NCBI GenBank assembly: GCA_950097015.1
Contig: CATNEN010000015.1
Coordinates: forward strand, 417,001-481,000
Source of the DNA: Macrostomum hystrix
Lineage: Eukaryota > Platyhelminthes > Macrostomidae
DNA length: 64,000 nucleotides
Direction: 5' to 3'
This document shows, piece by piece, positions 1-14,300 of this stretch (within the stretch, counting starts at the first letter, position 1; each line of letters opens with the position of its first letter). Made by a program: the position numbers and the translations under genes. The notes below the pieces were generated by a model. The model saw only the letters and a list, made by a program, of their open reading frames with translations, searched no databases and was not told the origin of the DNA.

Positions 1-2387
1 TTCGCTTAATTCCTTCTGAACTCTCAATCCGTCCTCGAGTGCCGGCATGCTGACACCAATGGTCGCGGCTTTACTCATTAGCATCTGCTCCATCTGGCGA
101 TTAACAGCTTCAAAGTCCAAGCTTGACCACTTATGAAGAACATCAGGTTGATTACTCAAATCCCTGAGCATCTCAGTTACTGGATCCATGAGTTCACTCA
201 AATCGGATTCATCAAAACCAGCTGCCGGGCTTCTCTTTTGTCTGCCGTGCGGTTCTGAAGCGAATTCTTCGCCCGAGTAAAAGCTTTCAACGAAATTGCT
301 GGTGCTGTTTACATCCGGACCTGTCCACTTACCATTGAAAATGGTTTGGCATGCGGCTGGAACAGGAACCACCGTCATGTTGATGATCTGGTATTGCAGC
401 AGATTGTTCGCTGAGTCGGGCAAAGTGAAGTAGAAAATGAGGTCAGTTTGATAGGCCACTATTCTGTCCCCTTTGATAGGCTCCCAAAGTCCAGGAATCG
501 GAGTTGGCGAGTTTGCTGTTATGGCGCTTAAATACAAGTCCGCCGATATTCTCTCCGTGATGTCAATCCTAAATGATTTGCCATGGTGAAAGCCTGACAA
601 AGTTGAGTTGAGGACATAGTTTTCATAGCCGAATTTAAATGTATCGTTGCATGGATCCAGCCGAAATACGAAATAGAAGTCTCTCATTGCAACTTCCAAG
701 TCAAACTCGATGCAACACTTGAGTCCGAGGCAGTCCATATCGAAGGAGCAACTGGCCCCCTCATCCCTCCACAGGACGCTGTCATTGAAGTGCGGGCAGT
801 AGGGACCGGGAGTCAAAATTACTCGCTCAATGATTCTTGTTTGATTCTCGTAGCAAGTTACGTTCGGACTGATGGTCGTCAAAGTTGAGTTGATCAGCGA
901 GTTGTTGCACGGAACCTCCACCTCAACTATTACAGTTTCGTTATAGTACTCTCTGAGTGGGTACTCATCAATGGCGCACTTTGTGGAGCGCAGGAGGTCC
1001 GGGGACACCTTCAATCGGTTGATGATCAAGCCGCTCTCCACATCTGCCTGTGACGGGTACAGGTAGGTTCCGTTGGACAAGCACACGGGAAACTCGAAGC
1101 TCATGTCCTTGAGAATGTCGGCTTCCATCTCGCAGCTACCCAGCACAGTGGACTGGTCCGTGCACAATGTGGCTGTGAGGTTCAGCACCACGTGCTTGTT
1201 GTCCGCAGTCCGGGTCATCCTGTAGGATGCTGACATCCAGGGACCGAATCGGAAAGTCCTTTGCTCGTACCAGAGATCCCTCTCAACCAGTTCCTTGGAA
1301 ATGACTTGCCGCTCGAATTGATAGTTGAAGGTCATCGAGCATGGCTCAATAGCCAGCTCGGAGCGAAATGACCAGGTTCCCACAGTCAGGTTGACAGGCA
1401 TGCAGCAGCTCACGCCAACGCAGCCTTCTGTGAACTGGCACTGGACTCCCGGGGACATTAGAGGCATCGTGAGGTGCGGGCAGCTGTGCTGCGGGATGAG
1501 GCTGAAGTCGCAGGGGTAGCTGTACAGCATGGTGAGCACCGTGGCGTTCTCAGCCTCAGTCAGGCCCATGCGGTTCAGCAGCAGGCTGTTTGCTCGGGAG
1601 TAGGTCCCGTTGCTCACGTAGATTTCCTCATCAGGCCACATGAAGCCAATGTCGCTTGAGGCCGCACACAGCGGAATCTTCATCCAAAAGGTGTCAAGTA
1701 TGGTGTACCTGATGATGCTGTCTCCAACGCCGAGAAGCAGGTCCATGGACAGCACGAACTCTTTATAGTCGGGGGCAAGCTGCAACTGGTACTCCAACTG
1801 AACTGCCCTGCCGATTCGCTCAACGTGTTTAGTTTCAAAGTTGTGGCCCAGTAGTGTCTTGTTCATGGACCATCTCTCGAAGCCCACTGACAGCTGTAAG
1901 GTGCAAGGCTCAACGAACAGCCACAGCTTGAAGCTGTGCTGGGTAACTTTGAGATCGATCGTGTAGCAGCACTCCATGCCGGTGCAGGACTTGGTTGGCG
2001 TGCATCGCAGCTGATCTGTGTCCGTTTCATTGCGGTTGTGTTCTCTGCACCAGGACTCCCAGATGGACTTTTGCATGTAATCAACTTCGCACTGTTGCGC
2101 GTACATGCTTTCGAACTGCAGCCCGAGCCGGTTCAGAATCAGAGTGCTCGGAACATTTTTCAGGTCCTCGGGCTTGTCCACCGGTGGCCAGAGTAGTCGG
2201 CCGCCGTCACAGATGGGCAGGTAGAAGAAGGTGGGCCGCAGGATGTCTATCGGCGCTTGGCACGCTTCGCCTTCCTCCAGACACAGGATGTAGCCGGCTG
2301 AGATCAGGGCACCGCTGCCTGAGAAGTGGCTATTCACCTCGTAGAACAGCTTCAGAGACGGGGATACTGCCACCTCGTGCCGAGTGT
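1..2387 (-). CDS. Long terminal exon in window (exon 43), repeats 19-21 plus tail, open at left edge
   Basis: The acceptor is CCCTCTCAG at 2388-2396. The frame then stays open for 795 codons to base 1, with no stop, so the gene continues outside. The exon holds three full CC/DPC repeats without introns. After repeat 21 the character changes: an acidic, Ser-rich stretch contains R-Q-K-R followed by Ser (bases 232-243), a furin-type processing site. A hydrophilic helical segment then follows to the edge. This suggests the repeat tail ends about 350 bases before the window boundary and a different C-terminal region begins. Confidence 0.8.
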
Positions 2388-5300
2388 CTGAGAGGGATGG
2401 CGGGTGGAAGAGACTCGCATGATGTGGGAAAAGTTCTCAAACAGTGACCTAAAATACATACAGGCCTTTTTAGCCAGTCATCTTGCCAAGCTCTTACCGA
2501 ACTCGAGCGTTAAGAACGAAGCGGTGACATGCCATTTCTCGAATGTGATGGAGAACTCAAACTGACAGACATCTACGAAGACGCTGACATGGAATGCTCG
2601 CGACACCACCATGAGATCCGTGTTCTGGCAGCAGACAACTCCGACGCAGCTTGAGTGCAAGACGCACACGGACCTGGGATCCGCGGCCTGCACGTCCACC
2701 TTGTCTTGGAATGGACACTGGGTCTTGTCTGGGATCGTGAGGGAGGAGTTGTAGCACTGGCTGTCCCTGAGAGTCGCAGGTTCCAGCTTCAGCCGGGTAA
2801 CAATCAGGCCGCTCACCGTGTCGATTTGGTTCGGGGAGGGCACTGAAATGCGTCGGTAGGTATGCAGCTGAGTGCTTCAGAAGGCAAAGAATTGGCAAAC
2901 AATCAAGTCCAAAATACCTCCAGGCCAGATCAAAGTTCCGTTGAAGCAGGCGGTAATTGACAGGTGTAGATCTGCCAAAACCGGCACACTGTAGCAGGCG
3001 GTCTTGAGCGGGCACACCAAAAGCTCAAGGTTGAAAACAATGTCCTTCATCTCATTCGCCAGAGTCAGAGTGTAGGCCAGCTTTACATTTTCGCCAATCG
3101 GGTGCTCAGTCTTTCTGCCCCACACAAATCCAAGCAGAGATCGATTGAACGACCACTTCTCAAAGGTGAGTCCAAGCTCATAAGTGCACGGATTAATGTC
3201 GATTGACGTCTTGAAGGCCGCCTCAGCCACTTTCAGGTTGACGAGCGAGCAGCAATCCAGTCCCGTGCAGATGCCCACAGCTGAGCAGTAGACATCCCGG
3301 GTGTCTGGCGCAGTGACGTGCGGGCACTGGACCGAGGCCTGGCCAAGATCGGACCTCTGACACTCCCTCTCTCTCAGCAGCCGGATGTCAATGCCCAGCT
3401 GAGTTGCCAGGATTCCGCTCAGTCCGCGATCGACATTCGTCCAGTCAAGTCGAGAGCCATCTAAGCACACCGGCACTGGGAAGGTCTGGTCATCGAGGAT
3501 GTTCGCCCCTCGACTGCACTCGCTTCCGTCGCAGTACTCCAGAGCCATGCTGACGATGAAGCTTTGCAGGTGCGGTCCCCTGGCCACCTTGAAGCGAAGG
3601 ATCAGGCGGTCGCCAATCTTTTGCTCCTGCTCTTCATTCCAGCCAGTGAAGTCCATCAGAGTGCCGTTGAGGTACCACTTCTCAAAGCCTACTGAGTAGG
3701 TGTAGGTGCACGGATCGAACTGAATCCACGTGGAGAAGCTTCTGTTGACCAGCTTGAAGTCTACCAGCTGGCAGCATTCAACGCCGAGACAGCCGGGAGC
3801 CAGGCCGCACGTGGTGAAGTCGGGCAGAGCGGGCACATTCGCGTGCGAGCACGTGACGTTCCGGCGTCGAATCTCGTCCACGCTGCACTGCCGATCCGCC
3901 AGGAAGTTCGGAGACACCTTCAGCCGATTCGCAATGAGGCCTTTTGTGGCCTCTTCAACCGACTTTGCGTGTCCTGCCGAGTCCACTGAAATTAGAGTTC
4001 AATGGCTCTTAAACTTCTCAGTGACTCTCATTCACAATGCGCAGGCAACTCACATTCAGGCCACACGAGTCCGGAGCCCCCGCAGGCTGGAATGGGAATG
4101 ACCGCCCCGTCCAGCAGCTTGATGTCGAATGTGCATTGGAAGTCATAGCAGAACTCCACGGACAGTGTAGCCAGCAGTTGGCCGTCTGATGCTCGACCGT
4201 ACTCGAAATTCACTGACAGCGAGTTGCCGATCTTCTCTACGTACCTGCGACCTGGAATGCACGGGATTCAGAACTTTGCACTTTTTGCCAAGAGGACTGA
4301 CACAAGAGAAAACAAGCACAGCGCACCAATGTGATTGAGCAGACTGATGTTGAACCTCCAGTTTTCGAATCCCGTCTCGAACCTCAGACCGCACGGGTCG
4401 ATGGCAAGCCAGACGTGGAACTGCTTCTTGAAGGACAGCATCTGCAGGTCAATGCAGCAGTCCATCTCAAGACAGTCGTCGCTGATTCTGCACTTTGCAC
4501 CCTCTGGCAGCTGGGGCGGCACTGTGAAGTGGGGGCAGTTCCTCCTTGACACTGGAGATGACGTCACTACCGTGCAGTTCTCGGGTCGGAAAACTCCAGG
4601 AGGTATGTTTAGCCTCTTGAGAGCTATTTCAGCAGCGTTGTCCCAGATCTTGCTGCCGTCGACCTTGTCAAAGTCCCCTGGAAAAACCAAGTGCATTATG
4701 TAATATCCTGAAAGCAGTTATATAAGCAGAGAAAAATCTCTGCTGCTTACAGTCGATGGTTCCGTTAGCGTGGCACAGAGGCACCTGCAGCAACTGGTCG
4801 TTGAGAAGGCTGACCACAGTACAGGACTGCCCAGAGTCGCCCAAGCACAGCTCGATTCTCGCAGACAGAACAAAGTTCTTGTCGTCGGCTGACTTGTCCA
4901 GAGTGTAGATCAGACGCACAGCCTTGGCGATCTGCTCCCTCTGCTCAACGCCCCAGACAAAGCTCAGCAGTGTCCGGTTCAGCAGCCAGTTATCGAAGGA
5001 GATGGACAGCACCATCACGCAGGGGTCAACGAAGGCCCGAACCATGAAGGAGCGGCTCACGATGCCGAGGTCCAGACTGGCGCAGCAGTCCACGCCCATG
5101 CAGCCATCGGAGTGCACGCAGCGAAGGCTTTCCAGGCCCCCTGAGCTGCTCTGGATCGGGGGCATGTGGGGACACTTGTCTGGCTGCTCTGGCGCCAGGC
5201 TGCACTGGTTCGGTTTCAGGTATCTGGCCACGATGCCCAGCCGATTAACCAGCAGGCCGCTCACGCTGCGCTCTCCGATGCTCGGCCAGCTGAGGCCGCC

Positions 5301-8300
5301 TCCGGAGCTGCAGCCCGGAATGGGCAGCGCGGTGTTCTCCAGGAAGACGCGCTCGCTGCTGCAGCCGCCGTCCTGACAGATGGTCACGCCGAATGTGAAG
5401 ATGAAGTTGTTGAAGTCGGCGCTGCGGTCGAGCATGCTGCGAATCTTCACGTGTCCGAGCTGGTGCTCCGCCGGTCTGCCGAACAACCCGCCGTTTCCGA
5501 TGAGGCTCTGGGTGACGGTCCAGCGCTCGAATCCGAAGGTGTAGACAAACTTGCAGGGGTCAACGGAGACCCAGAAGAGGAAGTTGCGCCTGGCCACACC
5601 CAGGTTGATGTCCATGCAGCATTGGATGCCGGTGCACTGAGCGGTCAGCCGGCAGCGCATTCCCTCAGGCAGGCTGGGGATGATCGTGTGCGGACACGCT
5701 GTCAGGCTCTGCTGAATCTCATCGTCACTCAGGCTGCAAGCCTGCTCTCTGAGGATGCCTTGCTCCAGGTTCAGCCGGGTCAGCACTAAGCCACTGACAC
5801 CTTTGATATCATGGGACACCTGATCGCGCTCTGTAAATGTTTTACTGAAAATAGTTTTGTGTCTTCCTAGATGGTTGGATAGGTTGTCAAGGTATCAAGA
5901 ATTTCTTTATTACCAACTGGCCATGAAAGCGAGCTGTTGCTGAAGCACCGAGGGATCGGCATCAGGTAGTGGTTCAAGAAGTTCGTGTTGGGCAACTCGC
6001 AGTAGCCATCCTTGCAGATGGCCAGCTTGGCAGTCACAATCAGGTTCAGCAGATCCACCGACCGCGTCAAATTGTATCTGAAAAGCGAGACACAAAAGAG
6101 TTTCGTGCATTGTTAAAAAAGCCTTCCATAGATTTCTCAGTTAACCAATCGTATTAATTTAGTATAAAGCTCTAATTCATATACATTGCCTTAAGTCCTT
6201 TCTCGAAGTTCTACAAAGATTTCATCACCAGGTAATCGCGCACCTGAGCTCAACGGTTGAGCCAGCGATTCTCAGCAGCTTCTCCTGACCCCAGTCGAAG
6301 TGGAAGAGCGATTGGTTGTAGAAAAAGTTCTCGAAACCCAGGTAGAAGGAGTATGTGCACGGATCCACCAGTTGGGTGTAGAAGAAATGCCTCCGGTGCA
6401 CCTTAAAGTCCAGTTCCGTGCAGCACTCGATGCCTAGGCACTGGTCGTGAATCTTGCAGTTGTAAGGCTCTCGGTTCAGACGCAGGGTGACGTCGGCGAA
6501 GGTGCAGTGCGGCGGCCACTTCTTGGCGTAGAGCTCAGGGCGACACTGCGGCTGCTTGAGCAACTGACGCTCCAGCTCGAGTCGGTTCAGCAGCACCCCA
6601 GTGGCTGCGTCAACGGGGTTTTCGATGGCGCCCTCTGGGTTCAGCTTCGGCCATTGAAGGCTCCCGTTCGACAGGCAGAAGGGGATCGGGAGCCGGGCGT
6701 CACTCAGCAAAGGCAAAACTTCTTCACTGCACGTGGCGTGTCCGGCGCAGTTGGCAATGTGCCAGGCGAGCTCCAACTGGCTGTCGTGGTGCTTGTTGAA
6801 CTGCAGGTCGATGGACAGAGCCTTGCCAATCGGGATCTTCAGCCACTGTCCAAAGTTTGAGAAGACTGGCCGAGTGACTGCCCAGTTTTCGAACTGGACG
6901 CTGAACGCCATGGAGCACGGGTCCAGGCGCAGGGAGGTGCTGAAGCTCTTCTCCAGTGTCAGCAGCTTGAGCTTTGCGCAGCAGCGCAGCTCCAAGCAGT
7001 CGTCAGTCAGCTGGCACTGGACGGAGTCGGGCAAGTCGTGTGTCAGCCGGAAGTGCGGGCACCGAGGATTCGCCAGTCGAGAGCCGCCTGTCATGAGGGC
7101 GCAGTCGTCCCGCTTGAGGAAGTCCTTCTCCAGACCGAGCTTCTGCATGAGCATCTCTCTGGCCTTGTCCATCATGTGGTCGCGAATGTCGCTGGCGTTG
7201 AAATCTGGCCAGCTGAGGTTGCCCGCACCGGAGCAGAGTGGCACGGGCAGCCTCGCATCGGTCAGCAGGGCGATGGGGCTCGGCAGGCAACTGCCGTCGA
7301 GGCACAGATCGAATGCAGCGTCCAGGAACAGCGCGCTGTCATCAGGCTTGTGGTCCAGCTTGTACTTCACCAGCAAGTGGTCGCCGATGTGCTCAACTCT
7401 GCTCTCACCCCAGGGATAGTTCAGGATGGAGCGGTTGAGCGCCCAGTTCTCGAAGCCGAAACTCACCTGGTGCTGACAAGGGTCCACGAAGGCCCAGGCC
7501 GAGAAGGAGCGGCTCACGAATCCGAGGTCCAGATCTAGGCAGCACACGAGCCCCATGCAGAGGTGGTGCAGCTGGCAGTTCGCCTGCGGTGGCAGCTGCG
7601 GCTTGTCAAAGTATGGGCAGCTGTCTATAGGCGCGAGGGAGTTGCGGTTGCACTGGAACTGGCGCAGGAACTGCGGAGAGACGCCGAGACGGTTCACCAG
7701 CAGCCCGCTGATCTGCTTGCCTTCGAGATCTGAGACGGGAGTAGGTTGAAGAATGGCACTTATTCGCTGGCAGTTCAATGATGTTTGATTTCAGGATTCA
7801 AAGTACACACCTTTGCTAGGCCAGAAGAGAGTGCCGTTGGCAGCACAGCCGGGAATGGGCACCTCCGCCGCACTGAGCAGCCGCATCTCCGGCAGCCAAT
7901 GGTCGTCAAGCCGGAACTGAACAGAGCCCGAGATCAGGAAGTTCATGAGATCTGGCGTCTTGGACACGGTGTACCTGTGCGATAGTGGCAGAGTATTTGA
8001 GAACAGTGCTCAGGTTTAAGAAGCTTAGTTGACTTCACACCTGTTTAGTAGTGCTTTCTCTTACTTGAGCCGAATGGCCTTCTCAAGCTGCGCCAGTTGC
8101 TCAGTTCCCCACGGGAAGACCGTGAAGGTGGTGTTCCTGTGCCAGTTCTCGAAGCCGAAGTCGATGGTGAAGGTGCACGGATCTACGCGGAACCAGAACT
8201 CGAACGCTCGCTTCACGATCCGGAGGTCGAGGGTGGCGCAGCAGCGAAAGCCGGCGCACTCGGCGGTCTGGCTGCAGGCGATGCTCCCGTCCGGCAGCTC

Positions 8301-11300
8301 CGGCGCGCGGAAGTACGGGCATCGGCTGCTCGGCACCATCTCCGCCACCGGGCACTCGGAGGCGCGCAGGAAGTTCGGCGGCACCGACAGGCGCGTGGCC
8401 AGGAGACCGCTCAGGCCGCCCTGCCAGTCGACTGCAATTCAGGGGATGCTGGGGGTTGACTGCCGGCGACCACAGCCCCACTGCGATATTGGCACATTGT
8501 GCCCTCAACTCACCTTGAGGCCAGGACAGCGAGCCATTGGTGTTGCAGAATGGAACTGGCAGCTGGTAGTTTTCAAACAGCTGAACGCTGATGTCGCAGT
8601 CAGAGCCGGAGCAAATGGAAACTTTCATCGAGAGTACAAAGTTGCTGAGGTCGCTCAGCTTATTCAACGTGAACCTGCAATTTCAGAGCATCAAGCAATT
8701 GCACCTGATCATTGGCTACTTGGCGCACCCAGCGCTACTCACTCAAGCTGCAGAGCGCTGCCGATCCTCTCGACGTGCTTCACACCCCATTTGAAGGAAA
8801 GCAGCGAGGTGTTGAAGTGCACCTTCTCGAAGCCAACACTGAAGTCGTAGCTGCACGGATCGATCTTCAGCCAGAGGTGGAAGGCCCGCTGAAGCAGCTT
8901 GAAGTCGGCCAGCGCGCAGCACTCGATGCCCATGCAGCCGGCGGTGAGGCTGCAGTTCATCGAGGGCGGCAGGCTCGGCAGTGTGATCGTGTGCGGGCAG
9001 TCTGGAGAGGTGCGGGCAGGGGTTTTGAAACTGTGTGCTCATTGGCGGCACAATCTTGACACGTATGACCTTGGATGAAGATCTACAACTCACCGTTCTT
9101 GGGCGGCCAGATGTTCATTTCCACGGGCGAGCAGGCGGTGCCTCTCAGGATGTCGGCCGTGACCCCAACTCTGTTCAGGATGATCTTTGTGCCCGCGTCG
9201 TAAATTGACTTTACCATGTCCTGAGGATCGACTGAAAGGCGATGAAAGCGTTGGAAATGAGAGAAGTTAGGGTGTAACGATGTGAGTTTCTGAGAACAGA
9301 GCTTCAAGGCAGAGCGACTCACACTTGGGCCAGGACAGGGTGTTGTCGGAGCGGCAATAGGGAACCGGGAGAGGCGCGGCGTCGATGAGCCACGCGGTGG
9401 GCATCAAGGACAGGCCATCCAGCTGCGTGCCCACGCCGAAGCTCACGTCCAGCTCGTTACGATTGGTGCGGTCGAATTTGAAGCTGAAAGTTGATGTGTC
9501 ATACCTTGTGACTGCGCTTAACGAATGGTTGCGTCTGACTTTCGAAAATGCAACGGACTTCTTAATGCAAAAGAGTCCGAGGCACCGAGAAGTCGAACCT
9601 TACCTGAAGTCGATGGCCTTGCCGATCGTCTCTGTGTGCATGAGGCCCCACTTGTCGAACAGCGACCGGCTCCAGTTCCAGTTCTCGATGCCCACGCCCA
9701 CGGACAGCTGACACGGGTCGAACTTGGCCCAGGCGTTGTAGCTGTAGCGGAAGTTGCCCAGCTGCAGGCTGAGGCAGCAATCCACCTCCAGACAGGTGTC
9801 CTTGATGCGGCACTTCAGATGCTTTTCGCCATGGAGCCGATCAGAGAGTTTGAACAGCGGACAGTCTGAGGATTTTTTGGTTTGGCATTCGTGAGGTGCA
9901 AAATGCAACCGTTTCTGACGCCTGTGACCGGAGATCCCACATGCTATCTCCGAGACACCGCACCTCTGGAGCTCAGACAAATGATAATCTGGTTATTTGG
10001 AACTGCATGCAGGCCTGATCCCATGAAAAGGCCCTTCAAAACTCTTGGCCAGGACCCATTGCTTTAAGGGGGCAGGCATATTCGAATCGCGAGCAAACTA
10101 AATATCTAGCCTACTCACTCGACTGCTGTCGCGACGAGCTCCTCCAGGTGGATCCGTCTACGGAGCAGTTCTGCAGGCGGAAGAACTTCTTGTCCAGCCC
10201 GATGCGCTGCAGTGTGATCCCCATGGCCGTGTCCTTGATACTCTCACCAATGTCGCTTCCAAGGTTAATGAGGTCTGTGGAGTTCAAATGAAATTTTACT
10301 GTTTACTTAAATTCTAATTATCCCTGAAAAAAGTACTCGAATCAAACCTGAAATTCCGATGGATGCCTCGCGATTGCACACTAGCTGAGGGATCTCGTAT
10401 CCCTGCAGCACAACAAACTCCTGGCTGATGTCCTCCACCTTCAGCGAGATGGTCAGGTCAAACGTGAACACTCGCCTGTTGTTGTCCTTGGAAATCCGGT
10501 ACCTGTGCCGATTAGAAAACGATGCGCCGTCAGGTAATTGATAGAGTCTTAACAGTTATTGCAGAAAATGTCCCTCTTTGACCTACCGCATGACGAGCGC
10601 GTTTCCCAGCCTCTCGGTCTTCCACTGGCCCCAGTCAAACGTGAACAATGGCCTCTCAAACTTCCAGTTCTCCAGTCCCACTGAGAACTTGTAGTCGCAC
10701 GGATCTACGAAGGCCCAGGCCTTGACTGACAGCTGCTTGATCTTGAAATCCATGCTCATGCAGCACTCGATGCCCATGCAGTGCTGGTTGAGGTGGCACT
10801 TCAGCGGGTCCGGGATGTGCTGAGGCAGCGACAGGCCGGGGCAGACTGGAATGTGTGAGATTTCGGGACACTTCATCAGACTGCCATCACCGTTTCGCAT
10901 TGCTAAAAAGCCGAGCGGCAATGAGCAGCGAAAACAACTGCGAACCTTTGGGACTCTCGGGCTGGCAGTTCGAGTGCGTGGCGATGACGCCCTCCAGCCG
11001 CAGGTGCCGCAGGACGGCCTCGATGGCGCTCTCGGTGATGCTGCCGCCGAGCTCCTTCACGAAGTCGCCGATGGAGCCGCCAGGCAGACTGATGGACGCG
11101 TTCGGGTTGCAGATCGGAATCGGAATGGCGAAGTTGTTGAGGAAGGCCACCGGAGTCAAGGTGTCTCCTTCGATCTTCACCTGCAGATCCAGGTCTACGA
11201 AGAACAGCTTCTTCACGGGGTCTTTGTCGATCTTGAAGCTGGAAGCGGAATCAAAGATTTTTAGATTTGAGTTCAAATCAAACAAGCAATTCGCATCGGT

Positions 11301-14300
11301 CAACATGGCGTGCTGTCAGACCTCACGAAGATGACCTTGCCGAGGTCGAACGACTCCCTGCGACCCCAGTCGTAGCGGAAAAGAGACTTGCTCAGCGCCA
11401 TCTTCTCGAACCGAATCAGCAGCTTGTAGTCGCAGGGGTCGACGGACACGGCGAGCGCGAACGCCTTGCGGGCGATGAGGATGTTGAGCTCGGCGCAGCA
11501 GCTCAGCATCCGACAGTCAGCTGACAGGTCACAGTAGGTGCCCGGCAAGAAACCCGCCGGGGCGTTCGCCGAGCTCTTGAACAGCGGACAGTCTGGAGAG
11601 CGATTCGGTGTTTGATTCGACAGGAACAGAACATTTTCAATGAAGTCGAAGCAATTAAACAACTTGCCAATATGTGTAAGTACTTAGGCTACACCATCAA
11701 ACATGTGGACATACTCGTAATCTCTTTTTGTGCTGCAGCCCTTACCCGTGTTCTTATGGACGTTTTCTCCGGACATTCTTTTGCTCTCTGCCTCGCCCCA
11801 GTCGGCTAGCCCCACCCGGATTCGAATTTATCGATAAACCCCCCTCATCACGGCATGTACATCTCAACTGCACCCGTGCGCCTTCTTTCGGCCCTTTTGA
11901 GCTGTAAATATGAGTTCACGATCAAGGCTGCCCACACCCCTTGCTCCACGCTGAAACCCTGCTAAAGTTCGCCTGAGTGTCGTGATTTTGACATTTCTGA
12001 GTTGTGAGTATCATAAAATTGCCTCTCTGCTATTCCTTCAGGGCATCGGACGGGCAGCGCTTGACTGGGGACCTGGGGAGCTTCAGCTTCTCTCTGTAGG
12101 TGCATTTACATGTAGGGATCACAAAACTACTCAAATCTACTTGAGAGTTCATATGGATGAGGACTTACGGTTGAAAAAGCCGGTCCTGTTGTCGCAGTGG
12201 CCCTCGAAGTCGATGAGGTCGCCGATGCCCAGGTGCCTGAGCACGGCCTGGACGGCCTCGTCAGTGATCTTCTGCACGCCAGTCTCAGTCAGGTGCCTGA
12301 TGAAGTCCTTGACCTGGCCGCCACCAGGCAAGCTGATCGAGGCGTTCATGTTGCAGCCCACCTGCGGCACCATGGAGTGTTCGAGCAGCACGAAGTCTGT
12401 GCGAACCGAGTCCACCGTGAGGCTGAGCTTCAGGTCCACGATGAACAGGCGCCGGTCGCTGTCCTTGCGGATCGTGTAGCTGGAAAGCGCGAAATCGAGA
12501 CCATCATTTTTTAGCTCCGATTGAAAATATATTTCAAGCCAAGCAATTGAAGAATGCTGCAGTTAGACATTATACTCGCTGGTGTTCTGCTCACATGATC
12601 TGCAGAGGTGACCCCAGGTTGAACGTCTCGACCTGGCCCCACTGGTAGTAGTAGAGAGTCTGGTTGTAGTACATGTTGTTGAAGCCGATGGAGAACTTGT
12701 ACTCGCAGGGATCCAGCAGCAGAGACAGTTGTGCCGTCGGCTTGTAAACTTTGAAGTCCAGCTCTGCGCAGCAGGTAACTCCCATGCAGAACTCGTTCAT
12801 GTGGCAGCGCACCTGGTTGGGCAGTCTTGGTAGATGGAACACCTTGGGGCAGCCTGTGAAAATTAACCGAAGCTTTCATGAATGAAATTATGAAACTAAA
12901 TGCAACTGCTCTTGGGTAGCGCGCAATGATTCTCATAAAAAAATGAACGAAGCAACGCTCACGGCTATCCCAGCCATTGTTGAATGTGCTCGATGGCAGC
13001 ACGCAAGCTGGGGAATCAAAGAATGCGCGCTGCAGGCCAAACCTTCGCACCACTGCCTCCCATGCCGTCTGCACTGTCGAGTCGGAGGCCTTTTCGCCGA
13101 GCAATTTGGCGAAGTCGCCCAACGAGCCGCCGGGCAGAGCGCCGGTGAAGTTGCTGTGGCAGTAGGGCTGGGGCACCACCGACTCGTTCAGCAGCTGAAC
13201 AGACAACTCGCAGCTGTCGGTGAAGCAGACTGCCAGGCCAAAGTCCAGCTTCAGGAAGTCAGTTCTGACTCTGTCCACCGAGTAGCTGCAAATATATTTC
13301 GCGATTCGATCATATTCTCGATGTCCGGCTTGTGAATGGGACCAAGTGTGCTTGCATTGGACTTTGCCTATGTTTACGGTAAGTAAGCAGAATGGGACTC
13401 ACTCCAGCCGAACTGCCTTATTGCCGATCCACTGCGACTTTTTCTGTCCCCAGTGAGCTTCCAGCAGGGAGGTGTTGAAGTGCAGCCTCCCGATGCCGAT
13501 GGAGCTGATGTAGTCGCAGGTGTCCAACAGAATCCAGGCCTTGGCGTGGTAGTTGAGGAAGCTGAGGTCCAGTTTGCTGGTCTTAAATGCGAAGTCCAGG
13601 CAGCACTCGATGCCGAGGCAGTTGTCCGTCACTCGGCACTGCAGGTTGGACGGCAGCTGCGGCAGCCGCACGTGCGGACAGGCCGTGAAGTTGCTCATCC
13701 GTGCGCATCTGCCCTTCGAAAGGACGTTGGTGAGACCTGTCCTTGCGAGCAGGATCTCCGCGGCCTTGTCCAGCGCGGCCGGGCTGGAGGAGGTTCCGAG
13801 CTCCCGGAGGAAGTCCTCCAGCTTGTAGGTGTTGCCAGGCAGGACTCGGTGCCAGTCGTTGCCGCAGAAGGGCACTGGCACCGGTAGCCGGTTGAGCACG
13901 CTGATGTAGTCCAGGAGGCAGGATGAGGAGCCCGGACAGATGGCCAGCTGGAGGCTGAACAGCGGCGCATCCGGGCTGTCTGGATTCTCTTCGAATCGGT
14001 ACCTGGCGGATTGATTGTTATCAGCAAGCTTTGTTGGATTGATCAGTCACTCAAGAGTCGATTGGCTGGCTTTGTGAAGGCCTGAAGCCAATAAAATTTA
14101 CGCTTTTAACCAAAAAAGTACGACATTGCTTACTTCAGCTTAAGAGCTCCGACATTCTGTGAAAACTCCTGGCCGTAGGGAATCGCGAACAGGATCTTGT
14201 TGAAGGTCAGCGAGTTGAAACCGAAACTAAAGGTCAGCGAGCAGGCGTCAATTTTTGCCCAGCCTGTAATGCGCATGGGACCATGAATTCAGCTATGGGT

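Noticed and set aside
1-2387. vWD domain or other standard LLTP tail at the C-terminus
   Set aside because: None seen. Only Cys-rich repeats and a short linker are present before the window ends, so it cannot be excluded beyond the edge.
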